A stretch of 64,000 nucleotides of DNA, from assembly GCF_035046505.1 (NCBI RefSeq), contig NC_089824.1:224458244-224522243 (forward strand), read 5' to 3'. Of the stretch, positions 11,318 to 23,017 are shown one piece after another (within the stretch, counting starts at the first letter, position 1; each line of letters begins with the position of its first letter). This stretch comes from Tiliqua scincoides (lineage: Eukaryota; Chordata; Lepidosauria; Squamata; Scincidae). The notes under the pieces are model-generated. The model was not told where the DNA came from, searched no databases, and was given only the letters and a program-made list of their open reading frames with translations. A program made the position numbers and the translations under genes.

Positions 11318-12165
11318 GGCTGATGGGTTCTGAGCTGTCTGTGACAGATCAGGAGAGAGATCTTGGGGTGGTGGTGGACAGGTCGATGAAAGTGTCGACC
11401 CAATGTGCGGCGGCAGTGAAGAAGGCCAATTCTATGCTTGGGATCATTAGGAAGGGTATTGAGAACAAAATGGCTAATATTATAATGCCGTTGTACAAAT
11501 TGATGGTAAGGCCACACCTGGAGTATTGTGTCCAGTTCTGGTCGCCGCATCTCAAAAAAGACATAGTGGAAATGGAAAAGGTGCAAAATACTAAGATGAT
11601 TACGGGGCTGGGGCACCTTCCTTATGAGGAAAGGCTACGGCGTTTGGGCCTCTTCAGCCTAGAAAAGAGACGCTTGAGGGGGGACATGATTGAGACATAC
11701 AAAATTATGCAGGGGATGGACAGAGTGGATAGGGAGATGCTCTTTACACTCTCACATAATACCAGAACCAGGGGACATCCACTAAAATTGAGTGTTGGGC
11801 GGGTTAGGACAGACAAAAGAAAATATTTCTTTACTCAGCGCGTGGTCAGTCTGTGGAACTCCTTGCCACAGGATGTGGTGCTGGCGTCTAGCCTAGACGC
11901 CTTTAAAAGGGGATTGGACGGGTTTCTGGAGGAAAAATCCATTATGGGGTACAAGCCATGATGTGTATGCGCAACCTCCTGATTTTAGGAATGGGTTAAG
12001 TCAGAATGCCAGATGTAGGGGAGAGCACCAGGACGAGGTCTCTTGTTATCTGGTGTGCTCCCTGGGGCATTTGGTGGGCCGCTGTGAGATACAGGAAGCT
12101 GGACTAGATGGGCCTATGGCCTGATCCAGTGGGGCTGTTCTTATGTTCTTATGTTCTTATGTTGG
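11318..12165 (+). mobile_element. CR1-clade LINE, 3' part of interrupted copy
   Basis: Continues the copy that stops at 10336. A 212-residue open frame (11323-11961) encodes the conserved C-terminal region: [40 protein letters not shown] and SLWNSLPQDVV. The 3' UTR follows and ends in repeated TTCTTATG. The long intact frame suggests a fairly young insertion compared with the other CR1 copies. Confidence 0.9.
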
Positions 12166-12512
12166 GAGAGTTAGAACAAAAGAAAATATTTCTTTACTCA
12201 GCGTGTGGTCGGTCTGTGGAACTCCTTGCCACAGGATGTGGTGATGGCGTCTGGCCTGGATGCCTTTAAAAGGGGATTGGACAAGTTTCTGGAGGAAAAA
12301 TCCATTACGGGTTACAAGCCATGATGTGCATGTACAACCTCCTGATTTTAGAAATGGGCTATGTCAGAATGCCAGATGCAAGGCAGGGCACCAGGATGAG
12401 GTCTCTTGTTATCTGGTGTGCTCCCTGGGGCATTTGGTGGGCCGCTGTGAGATACAGGAAGCTGGACTAGATGGGCCTATGGCCTGATCCAGTGGGGCTG
12501 TTCTTATGTTCA
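12166..12512 (+). mobile_element. Second CR1 3' end joined to the tail of the first
   Basis: Immediately after the TTCTTATG repeats of the copy ending at 12165, a second 3'-terminal CR1 segment starts in codons for VGRVRT and runs to its own GGGGCTGTTCTTATGTTC end. Same orientation, head-to-tail. Confidence 0.8.
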
Positions 12513-14096
12513 CCAGTGACGTTTGCAGCTGGCTGGTAGTGGAAAGAGCAAGCAGAGCAAAACTGACTTCTCAAATGCATCCAGCTAGAAATACAGTAGT
12601 CCCAGAGCCTAGGAGAGGGGGGTAAACGGGGTCATTTGTACCCAGGCCCAGGGTCTGAAAGAGGAACCAAAGGAGGGGGCCCAGAAATCTCCTGGGATCT
12701 TACATTTTTCAATCTCGCCCAGACTCACTGCCTGCGCGGGATGCTGTGGGCATTACTGTGGGCACATGGCAGCGACTACTGCCACAAGCCATTCACATCA
12801 GGCCCAGGAATGCATACGTTCCTTAGCAGTGTCACATCACAGAGGAAACTGACCCACGACAGTAGCTCTTTGGCTTATGGAACTGCTTACCATGAAGGAG
12901 TGTAGGAGCTCAGGGACACAGCTTTGGGACTGCAGGGCTGCAGAAGTCAGTTTTGGTTTACACAGGACACTTTCCATTCTAGTGTGAGCCTAAATTCAAT
13001 TATACAAATCTCCTGCGGTGACTTTCTATACTTGGAAGATTTTAGAGAGACTAACAGCGCAATCCTATCTTGCTCTGGAACAGGCAGGCCAGGAGGATTG
13101 TGCTGAATCCAGCGCAAGATAGGGCCCCAAAGTGGCTCAGCTGGAGGTAAGCGGCAACTCTTCCCCTTAGCCCCAGGTAAGCCACTGCAGCCCCAATGGG
13201 TGTCTTCAGACATGTGCACCTCTGAAGGTGCCATAAGTTCGAGGAGAGTGGAGTGCCTTGAAGCCGCTCTGCGCTGCTCGGGAATGGGGATTAGGATCTG
13301 GCGTATCTGCTGGGTTCCAGGCCCCCTCCCACTCCCCATCTCCCCACCCCCCACCCCAGAAGGTCTCTGTCCCACCTCTGTGGGCTGGCATGCGTCCCTG
13401 CAACGGCCCAGCCGATTCCTGAGGAGGTGCAAACATGCTTTATGGCACATTTGCGACCCTCCTGGGCTGGCACAAAGGACTTGCTCTGGCCCAAGTCAGC
13501 CAGGATTGTGCCCTTGGGAGTGTGTTTGTATTACTATATCTAGCTGCCAGCACTGGCTCCAAAGACTATTCCGGCTTTTACCACTTTCCCCCTCCCTGTT
13601 TTGCCCCCATTCTTCTCATCCCCATTGCCACCTCCCCACTCTGTTTCACCCTCTCCCTCTTTGCAAAGGGGCCCAAAAGAAACTTTGTACCCCCTGATAA
13701 AATTCCTCCCAGAGGCCCTGAGTAGTCCCTACTAGTAGCTAGTATCTGGTCCCAGGAATGGAGACCTTCTGCACTTACTGTGAGTGTAGAAGAGAGTGTG
13801 CCTTCCACAAGGCAGCAGCTGGTTCCTATGGCAGACCTGGCAAGGCACACCAAGATCTGGAAGCACACATTCTTGTGCCTGATTATAGGAAACTTCGCTC
13901 TGAAGATATCGTGGGGTTACCTGATGGGGGAACCCACCTGACCACTTCACCAGTTACCCTGCTGAGTGGCCAAGAGCACTTTTCTGTTCTTCTTGTGTGT
14001 AGCGGGAAAGAGCATTTGTCCCTCCTGACCCCAGCACAGGGTCCTCTCTGTTGACTGCTTGCCAGTGTTCCTTCTGCATCATTTCAGATTCTGAGC
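12513..14096. other. Intergenic, mostly unassigned
   Basis: No gene seen. At about 13045-13200 a block starting AGCGCAATCCTATCTTGC resembles a short interspersed repeat common in lizards but could not be classified. Pyrimidine-rich tracts occur at 13320-13365 and 13590-13670. Confidence 0.35.
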
Positions 14097-14180
14097 CCTT
14101 TTGGGAGTCACTTAGTGATTTGATTTTCTCTGTAGACGGCATTGTGACCTTTATTGTTGAAAAGTGGTCTATAAATCCTC
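14097..14180 (+). mobile_element. SINE 3' end (CCGC-tail type), host of LINE
   Basis: The sequence GTAGACGGCATTGTGACC...TTGAAAAGTGGTCTATAAAT is the diverged 3' end of a common reptilian SINE family whose intact form reads GTAAACCGC...AAAGCGGTATATAAAT. Its A/T-rich tail continues after the LINE at 16547-16565 (AGAATAATAATAACAAC). The 5' head was not recognised. Confidence 0.55.
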
Positions 14181-14188
14181 TTAATACT

Positions 14189-16537
14189 GTTGGCAACCGT
14201 CAGTCTCGAGAGACTATGGTATCGCGCTCTGAAAGGTGGTTCTGGAACAGCGTCTAGTGTGGCTGAAAAGGCCAATTCGGGAGTGACAATCCCTTCCACA
14301 CTGGGAGCAAGTGCAGTCTGTCCCTGGTCTGTCTCCCTGGCTATGGGCCTTCCTTCTTTGCCTCTTTGCCTCAGACTGTTGGCCAAGTGTCTCTTCAAAC
14401 TGGGAAAGGCCATGCTGCACAGCCTGCCTCCAAGCGGGACGCTCAGAGGCCAGGCTTTCCCACTTGTTGAGGTCCACTCCTAAAGCCTTCAGATCCCTCT
14501 TGCAGATGTCCTTGTATCGCAGCTGTGGTCTACCTGTAGGGCGCTTTCCTTGCACGAGTTCTCCATAGAGGAGATCCTTTGGGATCCGGCCATCATCCAT
14601 TCTCACGACATGACCGAGCCAACGCAGGCGTCTCTGTTTCAGCAGTGAATACATGCTAGGGATTCCAGCACGTTCCAGGACTGTGTTGTTAGGAACTTCG
14701 TCCTGCCAGGTGATGCCGAGAATACGTCGGAGGCAGCGCATGTGGAAAGCGTTCAGTTTCCTCTCCTGTTGTGAGCGAAGAGTCCATGACTCGCTGCAGA
14801 ACAGAAGTGTACTCAGGACGCAAGCTCTGTAGACCCGGATCTTGGTATGTTCCGTCAGCTTCTTGTTGGACCAGACTCTCTTTGTGAGTCTGGAAAACGT
14901 GGTAGCTGCTTTACTGATGCGTTTGTTTAGCTCGGTATCGAGAGAAAGAGTGTCAGAGATCATTGAGCCAAGGTACACAAAGTCATGGACAACCTCCAGT
15001 TCATGCGCAGAGATTGTAATGCAGGGAGGTGAGTCCACATCCTGAACCATGACCTGTGTTTTCTTCAGGCTGATCGTCAGTCCAAAATCTTGGCAGGCCT
15101 TGCTAAAATGATCCATGAGCTGCTGGAGATCTTTGGCAGAGTGGGTAGTGACAGCTGCATCATCGGCAAAGAGGAAGTCATGCAGACATTTCAGCTGGAC
15201 TTTGGACTTTGCTCTCAGTCTGGAGAGGTTGAAGAGCTTTCCATCTGATCTGGTCCGGAGATAGATGCCTTCTGTTGCGGTTCCAAAGGCATGCTTCAGC
15301 AGGACAGCGAAGAAGATCCCAAACAAGGTTGGTGCAAGAACACAGCCCTGCTTCACGCCGCTTCGGATGTCAAAGGGGTCTGATGTGGAGCCATCAAAGA
15401 CAACAGTGCCCTTCATGTCCTTGTGGAAGGATCTGATGATGCTGAGGAGCCTGGGTGGACATCCGATCTTGGGGAGAATCTTGAAGAGGCCATCCCTGCT
15501 GACCAGGTCGAAGGCCTTCGTGAGATCTATGAAGGCTATAAAGAGTGGCTGTCGCTGTTCCCTGCATTTCTCCTGCAGTTGTGTAAGGGAGAATACCATA
15601 TCAATGGTGGACCTGCTGGCTCAGAATCCGCACTGTGATTCTGGATAAACGCTCTCTGCAAGTACCTGGAGCCTCTTTAGTGCAACTCGGGCAAACAACT
15701 TTCCTACAACGCTAAGGAGAGAGATGCCACGGTAGTTGTTGCAGTCACCCCTGTCGCCTTTGTTCTTGTACAGCGTGATGATGTTTGCATCCCTCATGTC
15801 TTGAGGTACTCCACCTTCTCTCCAGCAGAGACAGAGGATTTCATGCAGCTCAGTGATGATGATCTCTTTGCAGCACTTTAGGACTTCAGCAGGGATGCTG
15901 TCTTTTCCAGGTGCCTTGCCAAAGGCAAGGGAGTCCAGGGCCACATGAAGTTCTTCTAGGGTTGGTTCACTGTCAAGCTCCTCCAGCACAGGCAGGCACT
16001 CAATGTTGTTCAGCGCTTCTTCGGTGACTACATTTGCTCTGGAATATAGCTCAGAGTAGTGCTGCACCCAGCGTTCCATCTGCTGTGTCCGATCCTGGAT
16101 GACCTCGCCTGTGGCAGCCTTCAGAGGGGCAATTTTCTTCTGTGTTGGACCTAGGGCCTGCCTGATACCGTCATACATCCCCTTGATGTTGCCCGTGTCA
16201 GCTGCTATCTGTATCTCGGAACAGAGCTGGAGCCAGTGGTCGTTAGCACATCTCCTGGCAGTCTGCTGGACTTTGCTGCGAGCACCTCGGAGGACCTGCA
16301 GGTTGCGCTCACTGGGACAGGCCTTGTGTGCTGCTTGAGCTCTCCTCTTTTCCTCAATGACTGGTGTCAACTCCTCAGAGTGGGCTTCAAACCAGTCTGC
16401 CGTCTTGTTGGTCTTCTTGCCAAATATGGACAAGGCGGTGTTGTAAACAGCATTCTTGAAATGTTCCCATCTGTTGGATGCATTTGCATCGACCGGGCCT
16501 GGAAGAGATTCCTCAAGCGCTCGTGCAAATTCCTCCA
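14189..16537 (-). mobile_element. Nearly intact 5'-truncated LINE with 9-bp TSD
   Basis: A 2.35-kb insertion on the minus strand, bounded by the direct repeat CTTAATACT at 14180-14188 and 16538-16546. The truncated 5' end lies inside the linker that precedes the RT domain. The 3' end is GGTTGCCAAC without a poly(A) tail. The ORF is open for about 770 codons except for one stop. The endonuclease domain is lost by truncation. Target duplication and reading frame indicate recent insertion by target-primed reverse transcription. Clade unresolved: the C-terminal C2HC-like finger and the LGHVVRMDDGRIPKD block are shared with many vertebrate LINEs, but not with CR1 or BovB. Confidence 0.9.
14214..16537 (-). 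pseudogene. LINE ORF2-like reverse transcriptase, truncated, one stop
   Basis: Reads from about 16537 to a stop at 14214. Recognisable RT blocks: NYRGISLLSVVGKLFARV (encoded about 15740-15690), FIDLTKAFDLVSRDGLF, GVKQGCVLAPTLFGIFF and the catalytic box FADDAAV, intact. The thumb region and C-terminal block LRWLGHVVRMDDGRIPKDLL follow, then the cysteine-histidine finger CSQCGRDCHSRIGLFSH. The only break is a TGA at 15621-15623 (element sense) in the context ESQCGF-stop-ASRSTIDM, most simply a CGA arginine codon mutated at its CpG. The two open parts, 16538-15621 and 15599-14214, are in the same frame. No intact endonuclease domain, so the copy cannot move by itself. Confidence 0.85.
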
Positions 16538-16565
16538 CTTAATACTAGAATAATAATAACAACCC

Positions 16566-17097
16566 CAGCCCTTAACCTGAACGAGTGGATTTGGCTGCCC
16601 GGTTGGCAGACATATGCCTTGGCCTCCACTGGAAGCCTAGTCAGGAGCTCCTGTCTCTAGCGGGAACATCTTCCTACAGAGTGGGAACAAGGTGCATCCA
16701 GACTGCTTCGTGTTTTCAGGCAAAGGACAAAGGCTACTCTGTGCATGCGTGTGCGTGTCCCATCAGCCTTCAGGGGTGAACTATACCACTAGGTCCCGCA
16801 ACCTTGCAGAGGTCATCAGCCCACGCGTTACCAGGTAGCAATCTGTCCATAACAAGGGAGAAACTTGAATCTCCTCCATCACCAGGTCACCCTCCCTCCC
16901 TCCCTCCCTCTGAAACCTAATCCCAGCCCTGCCAGTCCATAGATGCAGCTGTGCCAACAGAGCATGTGCTGTGTGCCGTGGTGGAGGGAGGGCAACCAGA
17001 CAGTCAGCAAGATGTTGGTAAAAACATTCTTGCCACCTGATTGCTGATGGGTGTCCTTGGACCCAGGCCAGCTACTTTGCTGGTTTAGGTGAGGGAA
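16566..17097. other. Intergenic, short CCCT repeat only
   Basis: A (CCCT)5 simple repeat lies near 16889-16910. Nothing else recognised. Confidence 0.4.
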
Positions 17098-17235
17098 CAT
17101 AAGAACAGCCCCGCTGGATCAGGCCACAGGCCCATCTAGTCCAGCTTCCTGTATCTCACAGCGGCCCACCAAATGCCCCAGGGAGCACACCAGATAACAA
17201 GAGACCTCATCCTGGTGCCCTCCCTTGCCCTTGGA
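17098..17235 (-). mobile_element. CR1 3' UTR fragment
   Basis: Reverse complement of the CR1 terminus: CATAAGAACAGCCCCGCTGG, through CAGCTTCCTGTATCTCAC, to CATCCTGGTGCCCTCCC. Only about 140 bp of 3' UTR, no coding part. Confidence 0.85.
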
Positions 17236-20200
17236 GAAAGGAGGTGTGTCAGGCTCCCAAAAGGGATCACATCCACGGCGCACCATTTACAGCAGTGGAA
17301 CACCAGTTCGGTCTTGTAAAGAGCCCTGAGGATGGGCTGTGAGTTGCCTCTTCCTGCTCCCTCATAAGTTTGCTGAAGCCCACAGTGCAGGCGGTCCCTC
17401 TGCGCTGCTCCCACAGGACCACTGGGTGTTTCTACAAGAGCAGTCCAGCCAGACCTGCCTGTAGAGGAAGAGGGTCACCTGCCCACCAGGCTCCACGTCG
17501 CTCAGCCCCCCATGCCACGCAGCAGGTAAAGGCTAGGACAGAGACTAGCTCCTGCACAATGCCACTGGGTTGAGGTGCCAGGAAGTGGCACTGCCCCCTT
17601 GCAGGTCCAGGCAGCCACACAGGAGGATGGTCGGGCCAGCCCCAGAGCTCTGTGAGGAACCGCGGAGGGAGCTCCTCTCAGCCCAACCTTCCAGAAGGGA
17701 GGTGGCAGTCGTGGGGGAGGAGCAGCGGGGTAAAGCAGCCGGGTCAAAGGTGGGGTGGGAACTCTGAGACCAAAGACTTCCTTGTGGCTGGAGCGTCTGT
17801 AGGCCAGGTGCAGGGAGTGGGGCAGGAGCCAAGGCCCGAGGGCTCTGCTGCTGCTGGAGTGGGAATTTGCTGGCTTCAGTGGAGACATGCGGAGCATTTC
17901 CTGCCTGCTGCCCCCCCCTTGTGTCTGGCACCCGCCCCCCCCCCCGCAAGTACTGCCAGCTCATCAGTGGAGGTCCCACAGGGAGCAGAGTCTCTCCCAG
18001 AGCTTCCTGGGAGGGGGCCAGGGGAGGCTGGACTGGTGTGCAAGCCCCAGCCCCCACCACAGGCTGAGCCCCCCCCATTATGACACGGGGAGGACAGCCA
18101 CAACCTGCAGTGGGGAGACCACCTCTCTCTCTCTCCTCTGACTCTGCCTCCTCCCCCACCCCATCCCTTGCACAGGAATCATGTCAAATAGGCATGGAGC
18201 TCTCCCAAGGGACTGCGCAGAGGCACTCTGGCCAGCCAGCAGGGAGAGACCCGTCTCCTTCGGAGAGACCAGTCCTTCTGCACTGGAAATGGCATCTCTG
18301 GAATGCAAAGTTGCAGAGGGAATGAAGCTGCCTTCCCTCCTCACAGGCAGAAGCGCTGCAGGGAGCAGCTTAGGGGGAAACAAGGATTTGCGAATCCAAA
18401 GGCAGATCAGGACAGGAGCCAAACCACATGAGGCTGAATGCGCCATTGGGCCAGGACAGGCACCAGGTCATGTGTGTTGGGCCCGCAAGGGGCCATTTTA
18501 ATCGGAGTAGTTGCTCTTTAACGGGGTGTTGCCCTCCTGAAAGTTGCCTCCAAGAAAGGACAGTTTAACCCTACGAATGTGCTTGTGCGACGGGGCATTT
18601 TTAGGGCTAAACGGCCGAGTCATTGAAGCGCAGAGGTCTGGAGGGACTCTTGCCGCTCCCTGCTGCGTTTGTGAGCCAAGGTGGTCCTGCGCAGCTCGTC
18701 ATGACCCAGTGCCCACGCTGAGCAAGGCCTCATTCACCAGGCACAGTGGCGAGAGATGCACCCTTGGAAGGAGCCCCAGGCAGGCTCCCTGGCCTGGATG
18801 TTCTCCGTCTCACGATCCCCTGGCCCAGTCCAAACTGCCCCTTTCTTCTGCGCAGCTGCACCATCACATCAGTGGTGGCCGCATTTCTTCAGCCTTCCCT
18901 GACACCACCTCCTTGACTGCCCAGTGCTTAGGAAAGCAGTCTGGTGGGCCAGACAGGCAAGCAGTTAGGCAAGCAGGAGCCTGGCCCCTCCCTGGCACTC
19001 CTGGCCTGTGTCAGAATGGAAGCAGGGTGGTGTGGAGGGTGGCGCTGGTGGGGAGGGGACTGCGCTCAACTGCTGGTGGTCCTGAGAGTTTGGGGGGGGG
19101 GAGACGTCTGTGGCTGAGAGCCCCACAGCTGAACGGCCCTCTTCAAACCTTCACTCTCCCTTTGCTTTAAGGAACACTTGACTTCACTGGGTTAATCCCC
19201 CCCCCGGCACACTCGTGCAGACGGCTGAGCTAAAAGTGTTTTTCAAAGAAGCAACATTGCTTTGCCCCCCTGTGCCTGTGCAACTCAGAGGCTGGCCCTT
19301 TCGGACTCCTGCTGGGCCAGTGGAGGTGGCGTGGCAGCACTGATCTCGCGTCTGGCCCAGCCAGGGGAGCAGCCCGGGCACGTCCTCTCCTTTCCAGAAG
19401 AGCCTCGCCTGCGGCTTTGCTGGAGCGTGTCACGCGCTGAGCACCCTCTTGCTGGAGCTCAGGAAGGGCTGGGGTGGAGGGCAGAGGCCATTTTGTGAGG
19501 AGACGTGCTCCAGCGCGCATCAGAGGCACCAGGAAGGAACACTCCCTGTGGAAGCAACTCCGATAAGGGGCTTCCATGGAGCTGCCTCCTGGGCAGAAGG
19601 AAGCAGCCTGCCCTGTGAACTGAGAGCCAAGAGGAGTGCTCAGGAGCTCTGAGCAGAACTAGCCCAAGCATCAAAGCAGAGTCCTGCTGCTCAGAGCCTT
19701 TGCACAGCTGGAGCGGGCTGCCCTCCCCCCTCTTCTGCAGCAGAACTGTGGCTGTGTGTCACCCTACTTGCAAGCAGGAAAAGGGGGGGCACAAGGGTGA
19801 GGATGGGGAGCCCGACTGGAGAAGGCCTCTCACACCATCCCAGTTCTCTCAGGCTGCCTCCGGCGCTCATTCGCCCAGGGAGTGTGTCTGGAATGCTGCA
19901 CAGGGCACCCTGAATGAGGCTGCCTGGCTGCTGGAGAGGAAGGCCTGCAGCCGTGCTGGGGGGAGGGGGTTCCACTGTCCTCCCAGCCAGAGCGGGGCCC
20001 AAGGCTGCCTCGGCTGCTTGGGAGCCATTTCCAGAGTCTAGCAGTGCTGTTGCTGGATCCCTGCAGGAAGGTGGCCAACTGCTAACTGAGGTGAAAGCAG
20101 AGCCCCGAACCCTGTTCCGTGAGGAGGAGAGCTTCATTCCTCGAACACGGTGAGCACACAGTGGAAGCAAGTCAGCAGAGGTGATGCTGTGGAAGGGCAC

Positions 20201-20771
20201 CCCCACTCGTGGCCATGCAGAAATAAGCAGGCAGGGGCAGTGAGGAATGCGGCCACAGCTTCCAGTCAAAGGCCAGAGCCCGGCACCCTCCTCCCTTGGG
20301 AGAACAACTTTATCAAAAATATGGAAACCAACACAAGGAGTCGGTCTCACTTGCGTGGCCTCGATCAAGTCATCCTTGGAAAGATAAGCTCCAGGCTCTT
20401 GCCCACAATACCTCCTTTGTCCCCTGCAGTTGCAGCTCAAGGACTTTTGCACGGGCACCAAGGAGTGATACTGGCCGTTTCAGAACATTGCTGCAGACCG
20501 CATCCCTTCTCCACAGAAGTGGGCCTGCTTTCTGTTCTGGGGGGGGGGGGGGGCTTCTCCCCATTCTGGTTTCTGCACTGCTGCCCAACCATTCTGAATA
20601 GGCCCCTGGAGTTGCCTTGGGGCCTGCAGTGCTCCTATTTCGGGGCGGGGGGGGGGAGGAGCTGCAGCAGCAGGACTTTTGTCTTTGTGTCATCACCTTC
20701 TGCTCTCTGCCAAAATCTACAGTATGGAAATCAGGAACAAAGCAAACACATTTGAAAAATGGTGCACTGTC
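17236..20771. other. 3.5-kb GC-rich intergenic stretch, no gene
   Basis: No splice-flanked frame, repeat family or RNA gene recognised. Many homopolymeric C or G runs (near 17935, 18070, 19090, 19197, 20541, 20647). It lies upstream of the PLTP CpG island, so regulatory elements are possible, but none can be shown from this sequence alone. Confidence 0.35.
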
Positions 20772-20935
20772 ATAAGAACAGTCCTGCTGGATTAGGCCCA
20801 ATGCCCACCTAGCCCAGCTTCCTGTATCTCACAGCGGCCCACCAGAAGCCTCAGTGAGCACACACAAGACCACGAGATGCTTGCCTCTTGCTGCCACCTC
20901 CCTGAATCCAGCATTCTATTGATGCTCACACCGCC
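20772..20935 (-). mobile_element. CR1 3' UTR fragment, diverged
   Basis: Begins CATAAGAACAGTCCTGCTGG and continues through CAGCTTCCTGTATCTCACAG. The later part is diverged from the other copies. Confidence 0.75.
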
Positions 20936-21674
20936 CAGCGAAGACACCAGATTTATTACTTTATTAAACACAGTGACCAATTTTAATGCATGAAACCTAC
21001 TGAATATCTGTTGGAGGAATCTCTTAAAACTGGTTTCTTCCTTTAGGGGGGAAGCAGAGTAGCTTCAGCAGCAGACCCCCCCCCCCCTTTGCTGGGAATC
21101 AACCCAGGGAGCCTCCCACACCCGGCTGACTGCTAATCAAGAAACACAAACATTGGCTGGTTGAAAGTTGCAAAGGAGTTTCATTTACTCAAGGTTCATT
21201 GGAAGTAAGGTTACAGCATCTGATTGAGATCAGAGGTACTCTAACTTAAAAGATAACAAGGCCCTGAAGCTGCCTTGTCCTGCTTGCCATGTGGTCAAGA
21301 TGGTGACACCAGCAGAGCCCTGCTGCATGCGATCTTGTCTGCTTAGTCGTCGTGAGGAAGAGAGCAAGAGAGGGCATGCTCAGAGCGAAGGGAAGGTTAA
21401 ATAGGGTCTGGGGCCACACCCCCACATAGGTCATTCAAAGGGGACAGGTAGGGTCACTGGGCTATGGCTTAACCCTTTCAATGGACAGTATCCTGCCACC
21501 TGTGGAAGCAGACAAAGTTGTACCAACTCCAACAATATCCCTGCCCGGCCTTGCCAGTCTGGGGTAGGCAAAAAAACTGCCATCCATGGCCAATTCAGAT
21601 GACAGAAAAAAATTCCTACCTGACCCTCATCATGAGTGACCAGTTAATCTCAGACTGTACACACCCATCATGGC

Positions 21675-21900
21675 TTGTGACAGGTGATGGAGTTTTCCTC
21701 CAGAAATCTGTCCAACTCCCTTTTAAAGGCATCCAGGCCAGATGCCATCACCACATCCCATGGCAAGGAGTTCCACAGACTAATTAAACTCTGGGTAAAG
21801 AGATATTTTCTTCTGTCTGTCCTAACTCTCCCAACGCTCCATTTCAGCGGATGTCCCCTGGTTCTGGTGTTGTGCAAGACGGAAAAGGACAGAGTCCATG
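21675..21900 (-). mobile_element. CR1 C-terminal ORF fragment
   Basis: The minus strand encodes NTRTRGHPLKWSVGRVRT and LISLWNSLPWDVVMASGLD, the CR1 C-terminal signature. It lacks both the 3' UTR and the RT core. The 3' side is lost by deletion rather than by normal 5' truncation. Confidence 0.8.
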
Positions 21901-22253
21901 TTCAGAGGATCGGGAACAACCCAGCATCCAGACAAGCATCACTGTGCAACTCTTTCTGTACCCCCCCAAAAGTGGAAACACTGTTCTTTCTGCTCCTTAA
22001 GACAGGCGACATGTGGAATAAGCAGGCCGCTGCCAATTACAGAAAAATACACTTAACAGAAAGTGCCCACGGAAAAAAAGCTTGGACAGGAACATGATCA
22101 GCCCCCTCCAAACATGTGGTTCCCCCCAGTCAAGCTGTCCCGTCAGCCTGGAAACCAAGTTGCGCCTTTTGTGGCACAGCCTGGGATCTGGCCCCTGAGG
22201 TCACTCCAGCCCGCACCACCACTTGCACTGCAGGGTGCCTGGTTCCTCTCAGC

Positions 22254-22275
22254 AGCAGCGTAGCTAGAGGGGGGG
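22254..22275 (+). mobile_element. hAT-type terminal fragment
   Basis: CAGCGTAGCTAGAGGGG resembles the terminal repeat of the element at 28559-29184 (CAGTGGCATAGCTAAGG). Only an end fragment is present. Confidence 0.35.
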
Positions 22276-22288
22276 GTGAGAGCAGAAC

Positions 22289-22381
22289 TGGGGCTGCAAT
22301 CCTAGCCACACTGTCGTGGGAGTAAGCCCCAGTGATTCCAGTGGGACTTACTTCTGAGTAGACATGCGTAGGATTGGGCTC
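22289..22381. repeat. Palindromic MITE-like repeat
   Basis: An imperfect inverted repeat: GGCTGCAATCCTAG...AGTAAGCCCCAGTG followed by GTGGGACTTACTTCTGAG...TAGGATTGGGCTC. Fragments of the same sequence occur at 43498-43545 and 63533-63557, so it is dispersed. It has no coding potential. Confidence 0.6.
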
Positions 22382-22987
22382 TGGCATCTCCTCCATTTGG
22401 CTCCAGCAGCCCGCAATGGCTGGAACAGGCAAAACTTCGTGCCTGCTTCACAGCCCCTCTAGCTCCGCTGCTGCCTCCCCGGGATCAGGTCCAGCTCTCA
22501 GCCCTGCCCTCCGGCTCTTGCCCAGAGGTGGCGGACAGCACAGCGCAGGCACTGCGCGCGCACAGAGGTGCCTCCCGAAGACTTCTCCTGGCGCAGGAAC
22601 GGGCGAACAGGACTCCGCCCCGCGGCCCGGCTGGTAGCCTGCGGGTGAAAGCGCTGCCGGAGGGACCCCAAGGAAAGGCCGCGGTGGGGAGCGGCCCCTG
22701 CTGCTGGCGGGGGGGCCTGGCCGGGCTCTCCGCCTGGCCCAGGGCGCCCCTCTCCCGCTGGCCTGGGCAGCATCTCTGCCTCTGCTCGGTCGCAGGTCCG
22801 CAGGCAGCAAGCCGACCGGCGGGGGCCACCCAGGAGGGCGCGGGAGCGGCGCCGGCTGGCGGGGCACTTACCCCGAGGCCCGCCGCGGGGCGAAGGGGCG
22901 GCCCGCTCCCAGCGCCGCCTCTCGCCTGGCCTGGCCGGCTCGGACTGCCTCCGCCCCTGCTGGGCGGGCGAGGGGCGCAGTTCGCCC

Positions 22988-22993
22988 TATAAA
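22988..22993 (+). promoter_or_regulatory. PLTP: TATA box of PLTP promoter
   Basis: CTATAAAG in a GC-rich context, with TATAAA at 22988-22993. A start about 30 bases downstream, near 23018, would precede the donor at 23065. Confidence 0.55.
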
Positions 22994-23017
22994 GGCGGCG
23001 GGAGGCCGGCAGCCGCG

